Assembly: GCA_947625005.1 (NCBI GenBank) | Contig: CANQNA010000018.1 | Coordinates: 1 to 15,350, forward strand | Direction: 5' to 3' | DNA length: 15,350 bases | From: an uncultured Bacilli bacterium | GTDB taxonomy: Bacteria; Bacillota_I; Bacilli_A; RF39; UBA660 | Shown: one piece after another, positions 1-7,686 of the stretch | Numbering within the stretch: position 1 is the first letter of the stretch | Layout: every line of letters begins with the position of its first letter | Notes under the pieces: model-generated | The model's database searches: none | Told to the model about the DNA's origin: nothing | Seen by the model: the letters and a program-made list of their open reading frames with translations, nothing else | Made by a program: the position numbers and the translations under genes

Positions 1-29
1 TTGTTTGCCTAGTTTTTTCTGTACACAAA

Positions 30-61
30 AAATAACAGAAAATTTATCTTATCTGTTATTT
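30..61. repeat. Inverted repeat, possible hairpin
   Basis: A 10-bp perfect inverted repeat (AAATAACAGA at 30-39, TCTGTTATTT at 52-61) encloses a 12-nt loop. There is no T-run after the right arm. On the minus strand the stem is followed by a short T-rich stretch (complement of the A-run at 27-32), so if it is a terminator it points leftwards. No minus-strand gene is visible here to be served by it. It may also close a transcript from upstream of the window. Confidence 0.4.
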
Positions 62-106
62 ATGGCTGAGTAGTAACTGTAAATTTGTAAACTATGAAAT
101 TTGGGG

Positions 107-135
107 TTGAAGTCATATTGAATAAATGCTAAAAT
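107..135 (+). promoter_or_regulatory. Predicted promoter of the polysaccharide operon
   Basis: The -35 box TTGAAG (107-112) and the -10 box TAAAAT (130-135) are separated by exactly 17 bp, the optimum for the housekeeping sigma factor. Transcription would start near 142, giving a 5' leader of about 34 nt before the sugar transferase start at 176. A GGGGTG ribosome binding site lies at 160-165. No other convincing promoter is seen until 11596, so this one probably drives the whole 176-11504 gene series. Confidence 0.6.
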
Positions 136-142
136 GTTAGCA
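127..142. promoter_or_regulatory. Palindrome over the -10 box, candidate operator
   Basis: TGCTAA (127-132) and TTAGCA (137-142) form a perfect 6-bp inverted repeat with a 4-nt spacer. The element covers the predicted -10 box (130-135) and reaches the expected transcription start. A protein bound here would block RNA polymerase. It could instead be a small hairpin at the very 5' end of the transcript. The regulator is unknown and no regulator gene is in the window. Confidence 0.4.
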
Positions 143-175
143 GACCTAAAGATGTATATGGGGTGAATATTTTAT

Positions 176-847
176 ATGGAAAGTAGAGATACGACAATGG
201 AACTTAGTAAAGTGCATCAGATAAAGAGAACGTTATATTTTGCAATCAAAAGAGTATTTGACATTATATGTGGAATAGTGGGTATAATACTTCTTTTACC
301 TATAGCCATTTTTGTAAAGATTGGGTATGTATGTACTGGTGATTTTCGTTCTATATTTTTTACACAGGATAGAATTGGGAAAAATGGTAAACTATTTAGT
401 TTCTACAAATTTAGAACTATGATTCCAAATGCGGATGAGGTTTTATTTGAAATATTAGAAAAAGATTCTAAATTGAAAAAAGAATATGAAGAAAATAGAA
501 AATTAAAAAATGACCCTCGAATTACAAAATTTGGAAAATTTGTTAGAAGATATTCTTTAGATGAATTTCCGCAATTTATTAATGTTTTTTTAGGAAATAT
601 GAGTTTGATTGGTAATAGACCATATTTACCAAGAGAAAAAGAAGCTATGGGAAAATATTATCATGATATCATTAAAACAAAGCCTGGTATTACAGGTTTA
701 TGGCAAGTAAGTGGAAGAAATGATGTTTCTTTTAAAAAAAGATTAGAATTAGAGCAGGAATACTCTAATATGAATTCTTTTCGTATGGATTTGAAAATAT
801 TATTACATACAATTAAAGCTGTGTTTAAAGGAGATGGTGCGATGTGA
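176..847 (+). CDS. Undecaprenyl-phosphate sugar phosphotransferase (initiating glycosyltransferase)
   Basis: This is a bacterial sugar transferase of the monotopic phosphoglycosyl transferase family (PglC/WcaJ/EpsL-like). It moves a sugar-1-phosphate from a UDP-sugar to undecaprenyl phosphate on the inner face of the membrane, the first step of repeat-unit synthesis. At 223 residues it is the short form: a reentrant membrane helix near residues 27-52, then only the catalytic domain. Visible family motifs are QDRIGKNGKLFSFYKFRTM (64-82), the DE catalytic dyad in SLDEFPQ (D129-E130), GNMSLIGNRP (140-149, where most members have GPRP) and KPGITGLWQVSGR (169-181). The ATG at 176 has GGGGTG 10 nt upstream; the internal ATG at 197 has no good site. 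It is the first gene of the operon and overlaps the next gene by 4 nt. The sugar added cannot be told from sequence. Confidence 0.93.
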   Translation: MESRDTTMELSKVHQIKRTLYFAIKRVFDIICGIVGIILLLPIAIFVKIGYVCTGDFRSIFFTQDRIGKNGKLFSFYKFRTMIPNADEVLFEILEKDSKLKKEYEENRKLKNDPRITKFGKFVRRYSLDEFPQFINVFLGNMSLIGNRPYLPREKEAMGKYYHDIIKTKPGITGLWQVSGRNDVSFKKRLELEQEYSNMNSFRMDLKILLHTIKAVFKGDGAM

Positions 848-1851
848 AAAAAATATTTTCACTTTTTTGCGTGTTATTATGTTTATCTGGATGTGGAAAA
901 AAGGAAGAACAACCAGTCGTTGAAAACAATAGTCAAGAAAATCAGAATCCAATTGTAGAAACAGTTGATATTATTGATGTAAATTCTAAGACTAGACCAT
1001 ATGCAATCGTTATTAATAATTCACCAGTGGCAGTTAAAGTGCAAACAGGTCTTCAACAAGCTTATATGGTGTATGAAATTCCTGTAGAAGGTGGGGTAAC
1101 AAGACTTCTTGCGTTTTATAAAGATATTAATGATTTAGCAATTGGAACGATTCGAAGTGCTAGACATAATTTCTTAGATTATGCTTTTGAACAAGATGCT
1201 ATTTTTGTGGCTTATGGATGGAGTCATTATGCAGAAAATGATTGCAAAACGACTGGAATAAACTATATTAATGGAATTGTACATGCTAAACCATTTTGGA
1301 GAAATAATCCTGAAAATTTAGCAAGTGAGCATACTGCTTATACAAGTATTGATAATATAAGGCAATTTGCAAATGAACGTAGTTTTGCTAGTACGACAGA
1401 AAAAGGATTAGTGTTAAATTATGAAACAAATGATGTAAACTTAAGTGAAAAAGAACAAAGTCAAGTAGCTAATAAAGTTTATATACCTTCAAGTGGAAGT
1501 TTAAATACTACTTATGAATATGATGAGGCGAATAAAGTTTATAAAAGATTTGTGAATGGAGATGCAAATATCGACCATGAAACAAAATTACAATTTACAA
1601 CAAAAAATATCATTGTTCAAAAGATAAATACAAAAATGGCAAGTGATAACTATTATTGGGATTTAGAAACTGTAGGAAGTGGAAATGGATATTTCATTAC
1701 GAATGGTTATGCTGTACCAATAAAATGGAGTAAAATGAGTAGAACAGATAAAACTATTTATACTTATTTAGATGGAAGTGAAGTTAAGTTAAGTGACGGC
1801 AATACTTTCGTTCAACTTCAATCGAATAATCAAAATTTGACTATTGAGTAG
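844..1851 (+). CDS. DUF3048 (YerB-like) lipoprotein
   Basis: The protein has 335 residues and a clear lipoprotein signal peptide: KK at residues 2-3, a hydrophobic stretch and the lipobox LSGC with the lipidated cysteine at C17. A low-complexity linker (about 18-45) leads into the DUF3048 region, recognised by RPYAIVINNSPVA, VYEIPVEGGVTRLLAFY and GTIRSARHNFLDYA. The C-terminal part fits the paired second DUF3048 domain. Members such as B. subtilis YerB have no established biochemical function; the protein should sit on the outer face of the membrane. The start is GTG, overlapping the TGA of the sugar transferase as GTGA, so translation is probably coupled. This tie to a priming transferase suggests a role in glycopolymer assembly or attachment, which is inference only. 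Confidence 0.88.
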   Translation: MKKIFSLFCVLLCLSGCGKKEEQPVVENNSQENQNPIVETVDIIDVNSKTRPYAIVINNSPVAVKVQTGLQQAYMVYEIPVEGGVTRLLAFYKDINDLAIGTIRSARHNFLDYAFEQDAIFVAYGWSHYAENDCKTTGINYINGIVHAKPFWRNNPENLASEHTAYTSIDNIRQFANERSFASTTEKGLVLNYETNDVNLSEKEQSQVANKVYIPSSGSLNTTYEYDEANKVYKRFVNGDANIDHETKLQFTTKNIIVQKINTKMASDNYYWDLETVGSGNGYFITNGYAVPIKWSKMSRTDKTIYTYLDGSEVKLSDGNTFVQLQSNNQNLTIE

Positions 1852-1858
1852 GTGAAGT

Positions 1859-2647
1859 ATGAAAAATGTGAAAGTTATTATAGCAACACATAAAAAATAT
1901 CAAATGCCTAATGATAGCTTGTATTTACCATTACATGTTGGAGCAGAGGGTAAAGAAGATTTAGGCTATCAAAAAGATAATAAAGGGAATAATATTTCAA
2001 AAAAGAATCCTTATTTTTGTGAATTGACTGGTCTTTATTGGGCTTGGAAAAATTTAAATGCAGACTATATTGGCTTATGTCATTATAGGAGGTATTTTAC
2101 ATTAAGTAAAAAAAAATATAAAACTGAAGAAGAAAAATTTAATCATGTTATAACATATGAAGAAGTAAGTCAATTATTAGAGAATACAGATGTTATTGTA
2201 CCTACGATAAGAAAGTATTACATAGAAAACTTATATAATCATTATAAACATACTATGTATATTGAACCTTTAGATGAAACTAGAAAGATTATTGAGACAA
2301 AATATCCTAAGTATTTATGTGAATTCGATAAATTACAAAAAAGAACCAGCGCGCATATGTTTAACATGTTTATTATGAAAAAAGGTATATTAAATGACTA
2401 TTGTACTTGGTTATTTGATATTTTATTTGAATTAGAAAAGAAAATAGATTATAATAAATATGATAGTTTTCATGCTAGATTTTTTGGGAGAATTTCTGAG
2501 TTACTTTTGGATGTCTATTTAAATACAAATCATATAAATTATAAAGAGGTAGGATTTATGAATATGCAAAAAGTAAATTGGTGGAAGAAAGGGAAAAGTT
2601 TTTTAAAAGCAAAATTTTTAGGTGAAAAATATGACAAAAGCTTTTAA
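1859..2647 (+). CDS. DUF4422 protein, putative glycosyltransferase
   Basis: The 262-residue protein matches the DUF4422 family found in capsule and exopolysaccharide loci. Signatures are the N-terminal strand KVIIATHKKY, LPLHVGAEGK, NPYFCELTGLYWAWKN (50-65) and the hallmark LCHYRRYF (73-80). No signal peptide or membrane segment is evident, so it probably works on the cytoplasmic face of the membrane on the lipid-linked repeat unit. The family is usually treated as a glycosyltransferase, but donor and acceptor are unknown. The start follows an AGGTGAAG ribosome binding site 7 nt after the YerB-like gene. A run of nine A residues (2108-2116) lies in the coding sequence. The length is normal for a stand-alone DUF4422 protein. 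Confidence 0.85.
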   Translation: MKNVKVIIATHKKYQMPNDSLYLPLHVGAEGKEDLGYQKDNKGNNISKKNPYFCELTGLYWAWKNLNADYIGLCHYRRYFTLSKKKYKTEEEKFNHVITYEEVSQLLENTDVIVPTIRKYYIENLYNHYKHTMYIEPLDETRKIIETKYPKYLCEFDKLQKRTSAHMFNMFIMKKGILNDYCTWLFDILFELEKKIDYNKYDSFHARFFGRISELLLDVYLNTNHINYKEVGFMNMQKVNWWKKGKSFLKAKFLGEKYDKSF

Positions 2648-2658
2648 ATATAAAAGCT
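2639..2658 (+). repeat. Small hairpin at an intra-operon junction
   Basis: An 8-bp perfect inverted repeat, AGCTTTTA (2639-2646) and TAAAAGCT (2651-2658), with a 4-nt loop, includes the stop codon of the DUF4422 gene. No T-run follows, so it is unlikely to be a full terminator. It could be a transcript processing or stability element between the DUF4422 and polymerase genes. In such AT-rich DNA a chance origin is possible. Confidence 0.3.
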
Positions 2659-2689
2659 ATTAAGTGTGTTTGAAAGGTAGGAAGTAAAA

Positions 2690-3832
2690 ATGATAATATA
2701 TATATTCTTATTAATTATTCCATTACTTTTTCATTTTTATTTTTTTAAAAACAAAACAGATCGTAAATATAAAAAAATTATTTTTTGGACTTTAGCGGTG
2801 TTGTTTACAATTATTTCGGCAATTCGATACAATGTAGGCACAGATTATTTGAATACATATGGTACTGTTTTGAATTGGTTAAAAATAGGTTATAGATTTG
2901 ATTATGAATTTTTATTTTTACTATTAAATAGATTTATCATATTAATAAATGCGAATATTGTGCTTTTAATGGCTATTTGTTCTTTCTTTACTATACCATT
3001 ATTTTTTAGATTTATTCAAAAGAATATAGACGAAAAATATTGGTTTCTTGGCATTTTTCTTTTTATAGGAACTACTACTTATTACGCAACTATGAATTTA
3101 GTAAGACAATATATGGCTATTGCAATATTAACTTTTTCTTTTGAATATTTAAAAGAAAAAAAATATTTAAAATATATTTTAGGTAATTTTCTAGCAATGT
3201 TATTTCATATGAGTTCTGTTATTAATTTGCTAGTTTTTATAGTGCTTTATTTATGGAAAAAGGATAAATGTCGAATTTTATTTATTATTGGTTACTTACT
3301 TTCTTTGATACTTATTTTTGTTGATGCTAGAAATGTAATTAAATTATTTGCATTTATTTTGCCACAAAAATATATAGGCTATTTAGATTCTCCTTTTTTA
3401 TACGAAAGAAATATATTAGCAGTTTTTAAGCTTATTGTTCCAAATATTTTATTATTAATAATGTATTATTGTTCAAAAAAAAGAAAAGATAGTTATTTTT
3501 ATAACATTTTATTTTCATATATGTTTATGTATATATTGATGTCAAATGCTTTTTATGGGATCAATATCTTTTATCGATTATCGTTATATTATGAATTTTA
3601 TATGATAATTTCGATTCCATATTTAATTGAGTTATTTCAAAAAGAAAAATTAGTTTATAGAATAAATTGGAATAAAAAATCTTTTAAATTTTATTTAAGT
3701 CATATTTTAACTTATGGGGTTATTGTATATTTTTGTCTGTTGAATGTATATAGTATTTTTTATAAAGGTGGGCATGGAGTGGTTCCTTATCAGACAATAT
3801 GGACTGATAATAGAGATGAAATTAAGAGGTGA
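2690..3832 (+). CDS. EpsG family polysaccharide polymerase (Wzy-like)
   Basis: This 380-residue integral membrane protein has about ten hydrophobic segments spread over its length. EpsG family marks are RYNVGTDYLNTY near residues 46-57, NLVRQYMAIAI near 136-146, and FHMSSVI near 172-178 (the family's FHxS motif). EpsG/Wzy proteins join lipid-linked repeat units outside the membrane into the long polymer. The start at 2690 follows a GGTAGGAAG ribosome binding site. The next gene begins 5 nt after its stop. Its presence beside a Wzx-type flippase gene supports a Wzx/Wzy-dependent pathway. Sequence within the family is very divergent, so the linkage formed cannot be predicted. Confidence 0.88.
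   Translation: MIIYIFLLIIPLLFHFYFFKNKTDRKYKKIIFWTLAVLFTIISAIRYNVGTDYLNTYGTVLNWLKIGYRFDYEFLFLLLNRFIILINANIVLLMAICSFFTIPLFFRFIQKNIDEKYWFLGIFLFIGTTTYYATMNLVRQYMAIAILTFSFEYLKEKKYLKYILGNFLAMLFHMSSVINLLVFIVLYLWKKDKCRILFIIGYLLSLILIFVDARNVIKLFAFILPQKYIGYLDSPFLYERNILAVFKLIVPNILLLIMYYCSKKRKDSYFYNILFSYMFMYILMSNAFYGINIFYRLSLYYEFYMIISIPYLIELFQKEKLVYRINWNKKSFKFYLSHILTYGVIVYFCLLNVYSIFYKGGHGVVPYQTIWTDNRDEIKR
3826..3829 (+). promoter_or_regulatory. Ribosome binding site deciding the first GT2 start
   Basis: GAGG (within AAGAGGTG) lies 8 nt before the ATG at 3838. The alternative GTG at 3829 overlaps this site and has no Shine-Dalgarno sequence of its own, so translation most likely starts at 3838. Confidence 0.6.
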
Positions 3833-3837
3833 ATTAT

Positions 3838-4812
3838 ATGAAAAAACTAAGTATAATTATCCCAGTTTATAATGGTGAAAAATACATAGAATCTTCATTG
3901 CAAAAAGTAATTCATATGAATATAGATAAAGAAATTATTGTGATAAATGATTGTTCTTCAGATCATTCATTAGAAATATTAAAGAAATATGAAAATCAAA
4001 TTACTTTAATTAATTTAAATGAAAATAAAGGGGTAAGTAATGCAAGAAATTTAGGCATTCAAAGTGCTACAGGGAGATATATTACTTTTTTTGATATAGA
4101 TGATTGTATTGAAAATGATATTTATGTTAAAATGGTTAAAATTATGGAGCATGAAAGAAGTGATGTCTGTATATGTAATTTTAATGAAATATTTGATAAT
4201 TTTTCAAAAGTTGTTTCTTCGAAATATCATTATGAAAAAGTATCAAATGATTCATTACATGATTTTTTATTAGATAAAATATCTCCAGCAATATGGGATA
4301 AAGTATACAAACGTAGTTTTATTGAAAATTTGCGTTTTAATACAGATTTAGCAATTGGAGAAGATATCTTATTTTGTTTAAATTTATTTTTGAAAAAACC
4401 AATAATTTCATTTTTAAATGACTATTTATATCATTATACTCAGCAATCTAGTTCAGCGATGCATCAAATATCTCCACGTTTATTGCAATTTAATGAAATT
4501 GAGCAAAAAATTGCAAAAGCCGATATTGATTTTTTGACTAAAAAATATCCTAAAGAATTTGAATTTTTTAATTTAGAAATGATATGTAGAAGTATACATT
4601 CTATTAGTATCATAGCTACCAAATCTACAAAAGATGTAGCATACCAATATTTAAAGAAGTGTTGCACTAAAGAAAACTTAAAAAAAATACTATCTAATAA
4701 CTATGTTTCTAAAACAATAAAAATAGAAATATTTATTATGTATATTTTTGGAATAAAAATTCATTTATTTCTAACTCCATTTTATGTTAAAATAAGAGAA
4801 AGAGTAAGGTAG
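3838..4812 (+). CDS. GT2 family glycosyltransferase, first of three
   Basis: This 324-residue protein has an N-terminal GT-A domain of glycosyltransferase family 2. Motifs are SIIIPVYNGEKYI (5-17), VINDCSSD (35-42), NKGVSNARNLG (63-73) and the metal-binding DxD region FFDIDD (D86-D88-D89). Farther on, IWDKVYKRSFI and GEDILF are typical of bacterial polysaccharide GT2 enzymes. It should add one sugar from a nucleotide donor to the lipid-linked repeat unit at the cytoplasmic face. The ATG at 3838 is preferred over an in-frame GTG at 3829 because GAGG sits 8 nt before the ATG. It is more divergent from the next two GT2 proteins than they are from each other. Donor sugar and linkage are not predictable. 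Confidence 0.9.
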   Translation: MKKLSIIIPVYNGEKYIESSLQKVIHMNIDKEIIVINDCSSDHSLEILKKYENQITLINLNENKGVSNARNLGIQSATGRYITFFDIDDCIENDIYVKMVKIMEHERSDVCICNFNEIFDNFSKVVSSKYHYEKVSNDSLHDFLLDKISPAIWDKVYKRSFIENLRFNTDLAIGEDILFCLNLFLKKPIISFLNDYLYHYTQQSSSAMHQISPRLLQFNEIEQKIAKADIDFLTKKYPKEFEFFNLEMICRSIHSISIIATKSTKDVAYQYLKKCCTKENLKKILSNNYVSKTIKIEIFIMYIFGIKIHLFLTPFYVKIRERVR

Positions 4813-4817
4813 GTTTT

Positions 4818-5786
4818 ATGGAAAAGTTAGTATCAATAATAGTTCCTATTTATGGAGTTGAAAAGTACCTAGCAAGGGGTATAGATTCTGTATTAGAACA
4901 GACATACGAAAAAATTGAAGTTATTTTGATAGATGATGGGTCTCCTGATAATTGTGGTAAAATATGTGATGCTTATGCATTGCAAGATCAAAGAATTCAA
5001 GTTATTCATCAAAAAAATCAGGGATTATGTATTGCTAGAAATAGTGGCTTAAAAAAGGCAAAAGGAAAATATGTATATTTTTTTGATCCTGATGATTATT
5101 TGGAAAAAAATATTATTGAAGAATTAGTGAAAGGTATAAAAAGTAATAGTTGTGATTTATCAATTTGTAATTATTTTATTGATAAAAAAAATAAAAAAAG
5201 TGTAAAAATGAACTTGGAAACAAAAGTTTATGATAAAACTGAAATTTTTGATAAAATTTTGAAAAAAAATTTTTTTTGTGGATATGTTTGGAATAAGCTA
5301 TATAAAATGGATATTATTCAAAAAAATAACTTATATTTTGATAGTAATGTTACAATGCTTGAGGATTTACTTTTTTCTTGTAAATATTTAACTTTTTGTA
5401 AAAACAATATTTTTTATAATAATACACCCATGTATAACTATTTTATTAGAGAAGATAGTATAATTAATGAAAAAAAATTTGATTTAAAAAAATTAAAAGT
5501 ATATGAGGCTTTAGAACAACTTTTTTCTCTTTATGAAAATGTATCACCTACAAATGTAATTGATTTAAAAGAAAGATATATAAAAATTACATATACTTAT
5601 GTGTATTCATTGAAACAAAATAAGATAGACTTGAATGTTTTACATGAAGAAATAAGAAGATCAAAAAAATATAGAAAAGAATTATTTGCTATGGATATAT
5701 CTTTAAAAAAGAAGATTGAAATTTTATTTATATCTACGCTTCCGACACTATATGGAAAACTACGGCAGTATATACGGAAGGAATAG
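4818..5786 (+). CDS. GT2 family glycosyltransferase, second of three
   Basis: This 322-residue GT-A enzyme has SIIVPIYGVEKYL (6-18), the nucleotide-binding IDDGSPDNCGKICD (38-51), NQGLCIARNSGL (67-78) and the DxD motif FFDPDD (D90-D92-D93). The middle carries YVWNKLYKMDI and MLEDLLF, where the acidic pair is the probable catalytic region. It starts 5 nt after the previous stop with an AGGTAGG-type ribosome binding site. It is a close paralogue of the next gene: same length, the same DDGSPDNCGKICD block and similar underlying DNA in that block. An A8T8 tract (5262-5277) is a possible slippage site. Each paralogue probably adds a different sugar, though this cannot be proven from sequence. Confidence 0.9.
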   Translation: MEKLVSIIVPIYGVEKYLARGIDSVLEQTYEKIEVILIDDGSPDNCGKICDAYALQDQRIQVIHQKNQGLCIARNSGLKKAKGKYVYFFDPDDYLEKNIIEELVKGIKSNSCDLSICNYFIDKKNKKSVKMNLETKVYDKTEIFDKILKKNFFCGYVWNKLYKMDIIQKNNLYFDSNVTMLEDLLFSCKYLTFCKNNIFYNNTPMYNYFIREDSIINEKKFDLKKLKVYEALEQLFSLYENVSPTNVIDLKERYIKITYTYVYSLKQNKIDLNVLHEEIRRSKKYRKELFAMDISLKKKIEILFISTLPTLYGKLRQYIRKE

Positions 5787-5806
5787 GAAAGGATTGTTTA
5801 TAAAAT

Positions 5807-6775
5807 ATGGATAAAGTATCTGTTATAATACCTGTATATAAAGTTGAAAAGTACTTAGAAAAATGCTTAGATTCTGTAATAAATCAAACGTATCAAAATC
5901 TTGAAATTATTTTAATAGATGATGGTTCTCCTGATAATTGTGGAAAAATATGTGATATTTGGGAAAAAAAAGATAAAAGAATAGTTGTTATTCATCAAGT
6001 AAATATGGGACTTGCTGAAGCAAGAAATCAAGGCTTGAGAGTATGTACTGGTAATTATGTATATTTTGTTGATTCCGACGATATATTAAATACTCAATGC
6101 ATTGAAAAGTTGTTGTCTTATTTAAAAAGATATGATGCAGATATTGCTTGTTGCAATGTATATGATTTTAAAGTAGAAGATGAACTAAGTAACATAGATA
6201 AATTAAATGAAAAAATTGATATTTTTAATAATGTGGAAGCTTGTAGTCGAATTAGAAAGCCAACTGAAGGTGGTATTGGTATTGTTGTTTGGAATAAATT
6301 ATACAAAAAAGATATTTTTACAAAATATAAATTTAATAAGGGTCTTTTATATGAAGATGAAGCAATAATTTATCAATTAATTTATTCTGCTAAAAAGGTA
6401 GTATATACACATGAATGGTTACATTATTACAGAGTAAGGGTTGGAAGTATCATGCGATCCAGTTTTTCAATTCGTAATTTTGATTATTTAAAGGCAATTT
6501 CTCAAAGAGTAGACTTTTTAAAAAACAAAGAATTATTTTTATTGACCAAAAATAGAAGATTATATTTACATTTACTAGTATATTATAGATATATAGCCAT
6601 AAAAAAATTAAATTTTTCAAATAGCACTGTTCATTTACTTGACAAAGAAATTGATAAAATTTATAATGAAATGGGTAATGGGGAGAAAAATTTGCGTGTA
6701 AAATTAATGATACACTTTCCTAATGTATATGGTTTTTTAGTCTATATAAAAAATAGAAAGGAATTTAAAACATGA
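5807..6775 (+). CDS. GT2 family glycosyltransferase, third of three
   Basis: This 322-residue GT-A enzyme is paralogous to its left neighbour. Motifs are SVIIPVYKVEKYL (5-17), IDDGSPDNCGKICD (37-50), NMGLAEARNQGL (66-77) and the DxD motif VDSDD (D89-D91-D92), followed by VVWNKLYKKDIF and LLYEDEAI. It should add a sugar to the growing lipid-linked repeat unit. An AAAGGA site lies 13 nt before the ATG, slightly far, which may lower translation relative to its neighbours. The stop overlaps the start of the next gene by 4 nt (ATGA). The C-terminal third is lysine-rich and variable, probably an acceptor- or membrane-contacting region. Confidence 0.9.
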   Translation: MDKVSVIIPVYKVEKYLEKCLDSVINQTYQNLEIILIDDGSPDNCGKICDIWEKKDKRIVVIHQVNMGLAEARNQGLRVCTGNYVYFVDSDDILNTQCIEKLLSYLKRYDADIACCNVYDFKVEDELSNIDKLNEKIDIFNNVEACSRIRKPTEGGIGIVVWNKLYKKDIFTKYKFNKGLLYEDEAIIYQLIYSAKKVVYTHEWLHYYRVRVGSIMRSSFSIRNFDYLKAISQRVDFLKNKELFLLTKNRRLYLHLLVYYRYIAIKKLNFSNSTVHLLDKEIDKIYNEMGNGEKNLRVKLMIHFPNVYGFLVYIKNRKEFKT

Positions 6776-7686
6776 AAATTAATAAAAATTCAAAGATACT
6801 TTGGCCTGCTAAATATATGCTATATAGATATCGAAATTTTGTTGCTCATAAAAAAATGAAAAATATGGAAAATATTACTATCGAAAAAGATTTTTATAAA
6901 ATTATTGATGAAATAGTAAAAGAAAAAAAATCGATAGCAAGGTTTGGAGATAGTGAATTTAGAGTCATGTTGGGAGAAGATCCTGGTGATTATCAAAAAC
7001 CTAATTTAGAGCTTTCAAAACGTTTACAAGAGATTATAGGATCTGAGGAGAATAATATCAAAATTGGAATATGGTATGTATTGAAAGATTATAATACATA
7101 TACTTTAGATGCAAAAATGTTTTTTGCATGGTTTATTTCTACATATTTCGATCGTATTTATCCATATTTAAATCCAAATACAATATATATTAATTCAAGT
7201 TTTAGTAGAATTTATTTAAGAACTCAAAATAAGCAAGAGGCTTCTAAAAAGTTTAAATACATTAAAAAATTATGGGATCAAAAAGATATTGTTTTTATTG
7301 AAGGTGAGTTTAGTAAACTTGGAGTTGGTAATGATTTATTTAATAACGCGAAAAGTGTAAGGAGGATTTTGGCACCAGCTAAAGAAGCTTTTTCTGTATA
7401 TGATGATATTTTAAAAGAAGCTAAAAAATTATCAAAAGATGTGTTATTTATTCTTGCGTTAGGTTCGACAGCTACTGTTTTAGCATATGATTTAAGTAAA
7501 TTAGGATATCAGGCATTAGATTTGGGACATGTTGATTTAGAATATGAATGGTTTTTAAGAGAAGCTAAGGAACCAATTAATATAGAAGGAAAATATACAA
7601 ATGAATCAGCAAGTTGTAGTAAAGTACAAGGTGAAATAAAAGATGAGAATTATGAGCAATCTATTATTGCAAGAGTAGGTATATAA
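6772..7686 (+). CDS. GT-D fold glycosyltransferase (DUF1792/SP_1767 family)
   Basis: The 304-residue protein matches the GT-D family first recognised in streptococcal dGT1, which glucosylates a glycan on serine-rich adhesins. The defining DXE metal/nucleotide motif is seen as RFGDSEF, with D60-S61-E62. The C-terminal GSTATVLAYDL (231-241) and LGHVDLEYEW (251-260) are also characteristic. There is no membrane segment, so it acts in the cytoplasm. In a polysaccharide operon it most likely adds a sugar, perhaps glucose, to the repeat unit rather than to a protein. The start overlaps the previous stop (ATGA) and has AAAGGA 9 nt upstream. Its stop shares one base with the next ATG (TAATG), so translation is coupled on both sides. 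Confidence 0.88.
   Translation: MKINKNSKILWPAKYMLYRYRNFVAHKKMKNMENITIEKDFYKIIDEIVKEKKSIARFGDSEFRVMLGEDPGDYQKPNLELSKRLQEIIGSEENNIKIGIWYVLKDYNTYTLDAKMFFAWFISTYFDRIYPYLNPNTIYINSSFSRIYLRTQNKQEASKKFKYIKKLWDQKDIVFIEGEFSKLGVGNDLFNNAKSVRRILAPAKEAFSVYDDILKEAKKLSKDVLFILALGSTATVLAYDLSKLGYQALDLGHVDLEYEWFLREAKEPINIEGKYTNESASCSKVQGEIKDENYEQSIIARVGI

Noticed and set aside
4464..4667. Minus-strand open frame inside the first GT2 gene.
   Set aside because: It lies wholly inside a well-supported + strand glycosyltransferase, has no family resemblance and is a shadow frame.
6118..6306. Minus-strand open frame inside the third GT2 gene.
   Set aside because: Shadow of a clear coding region, with no recognisable domain.
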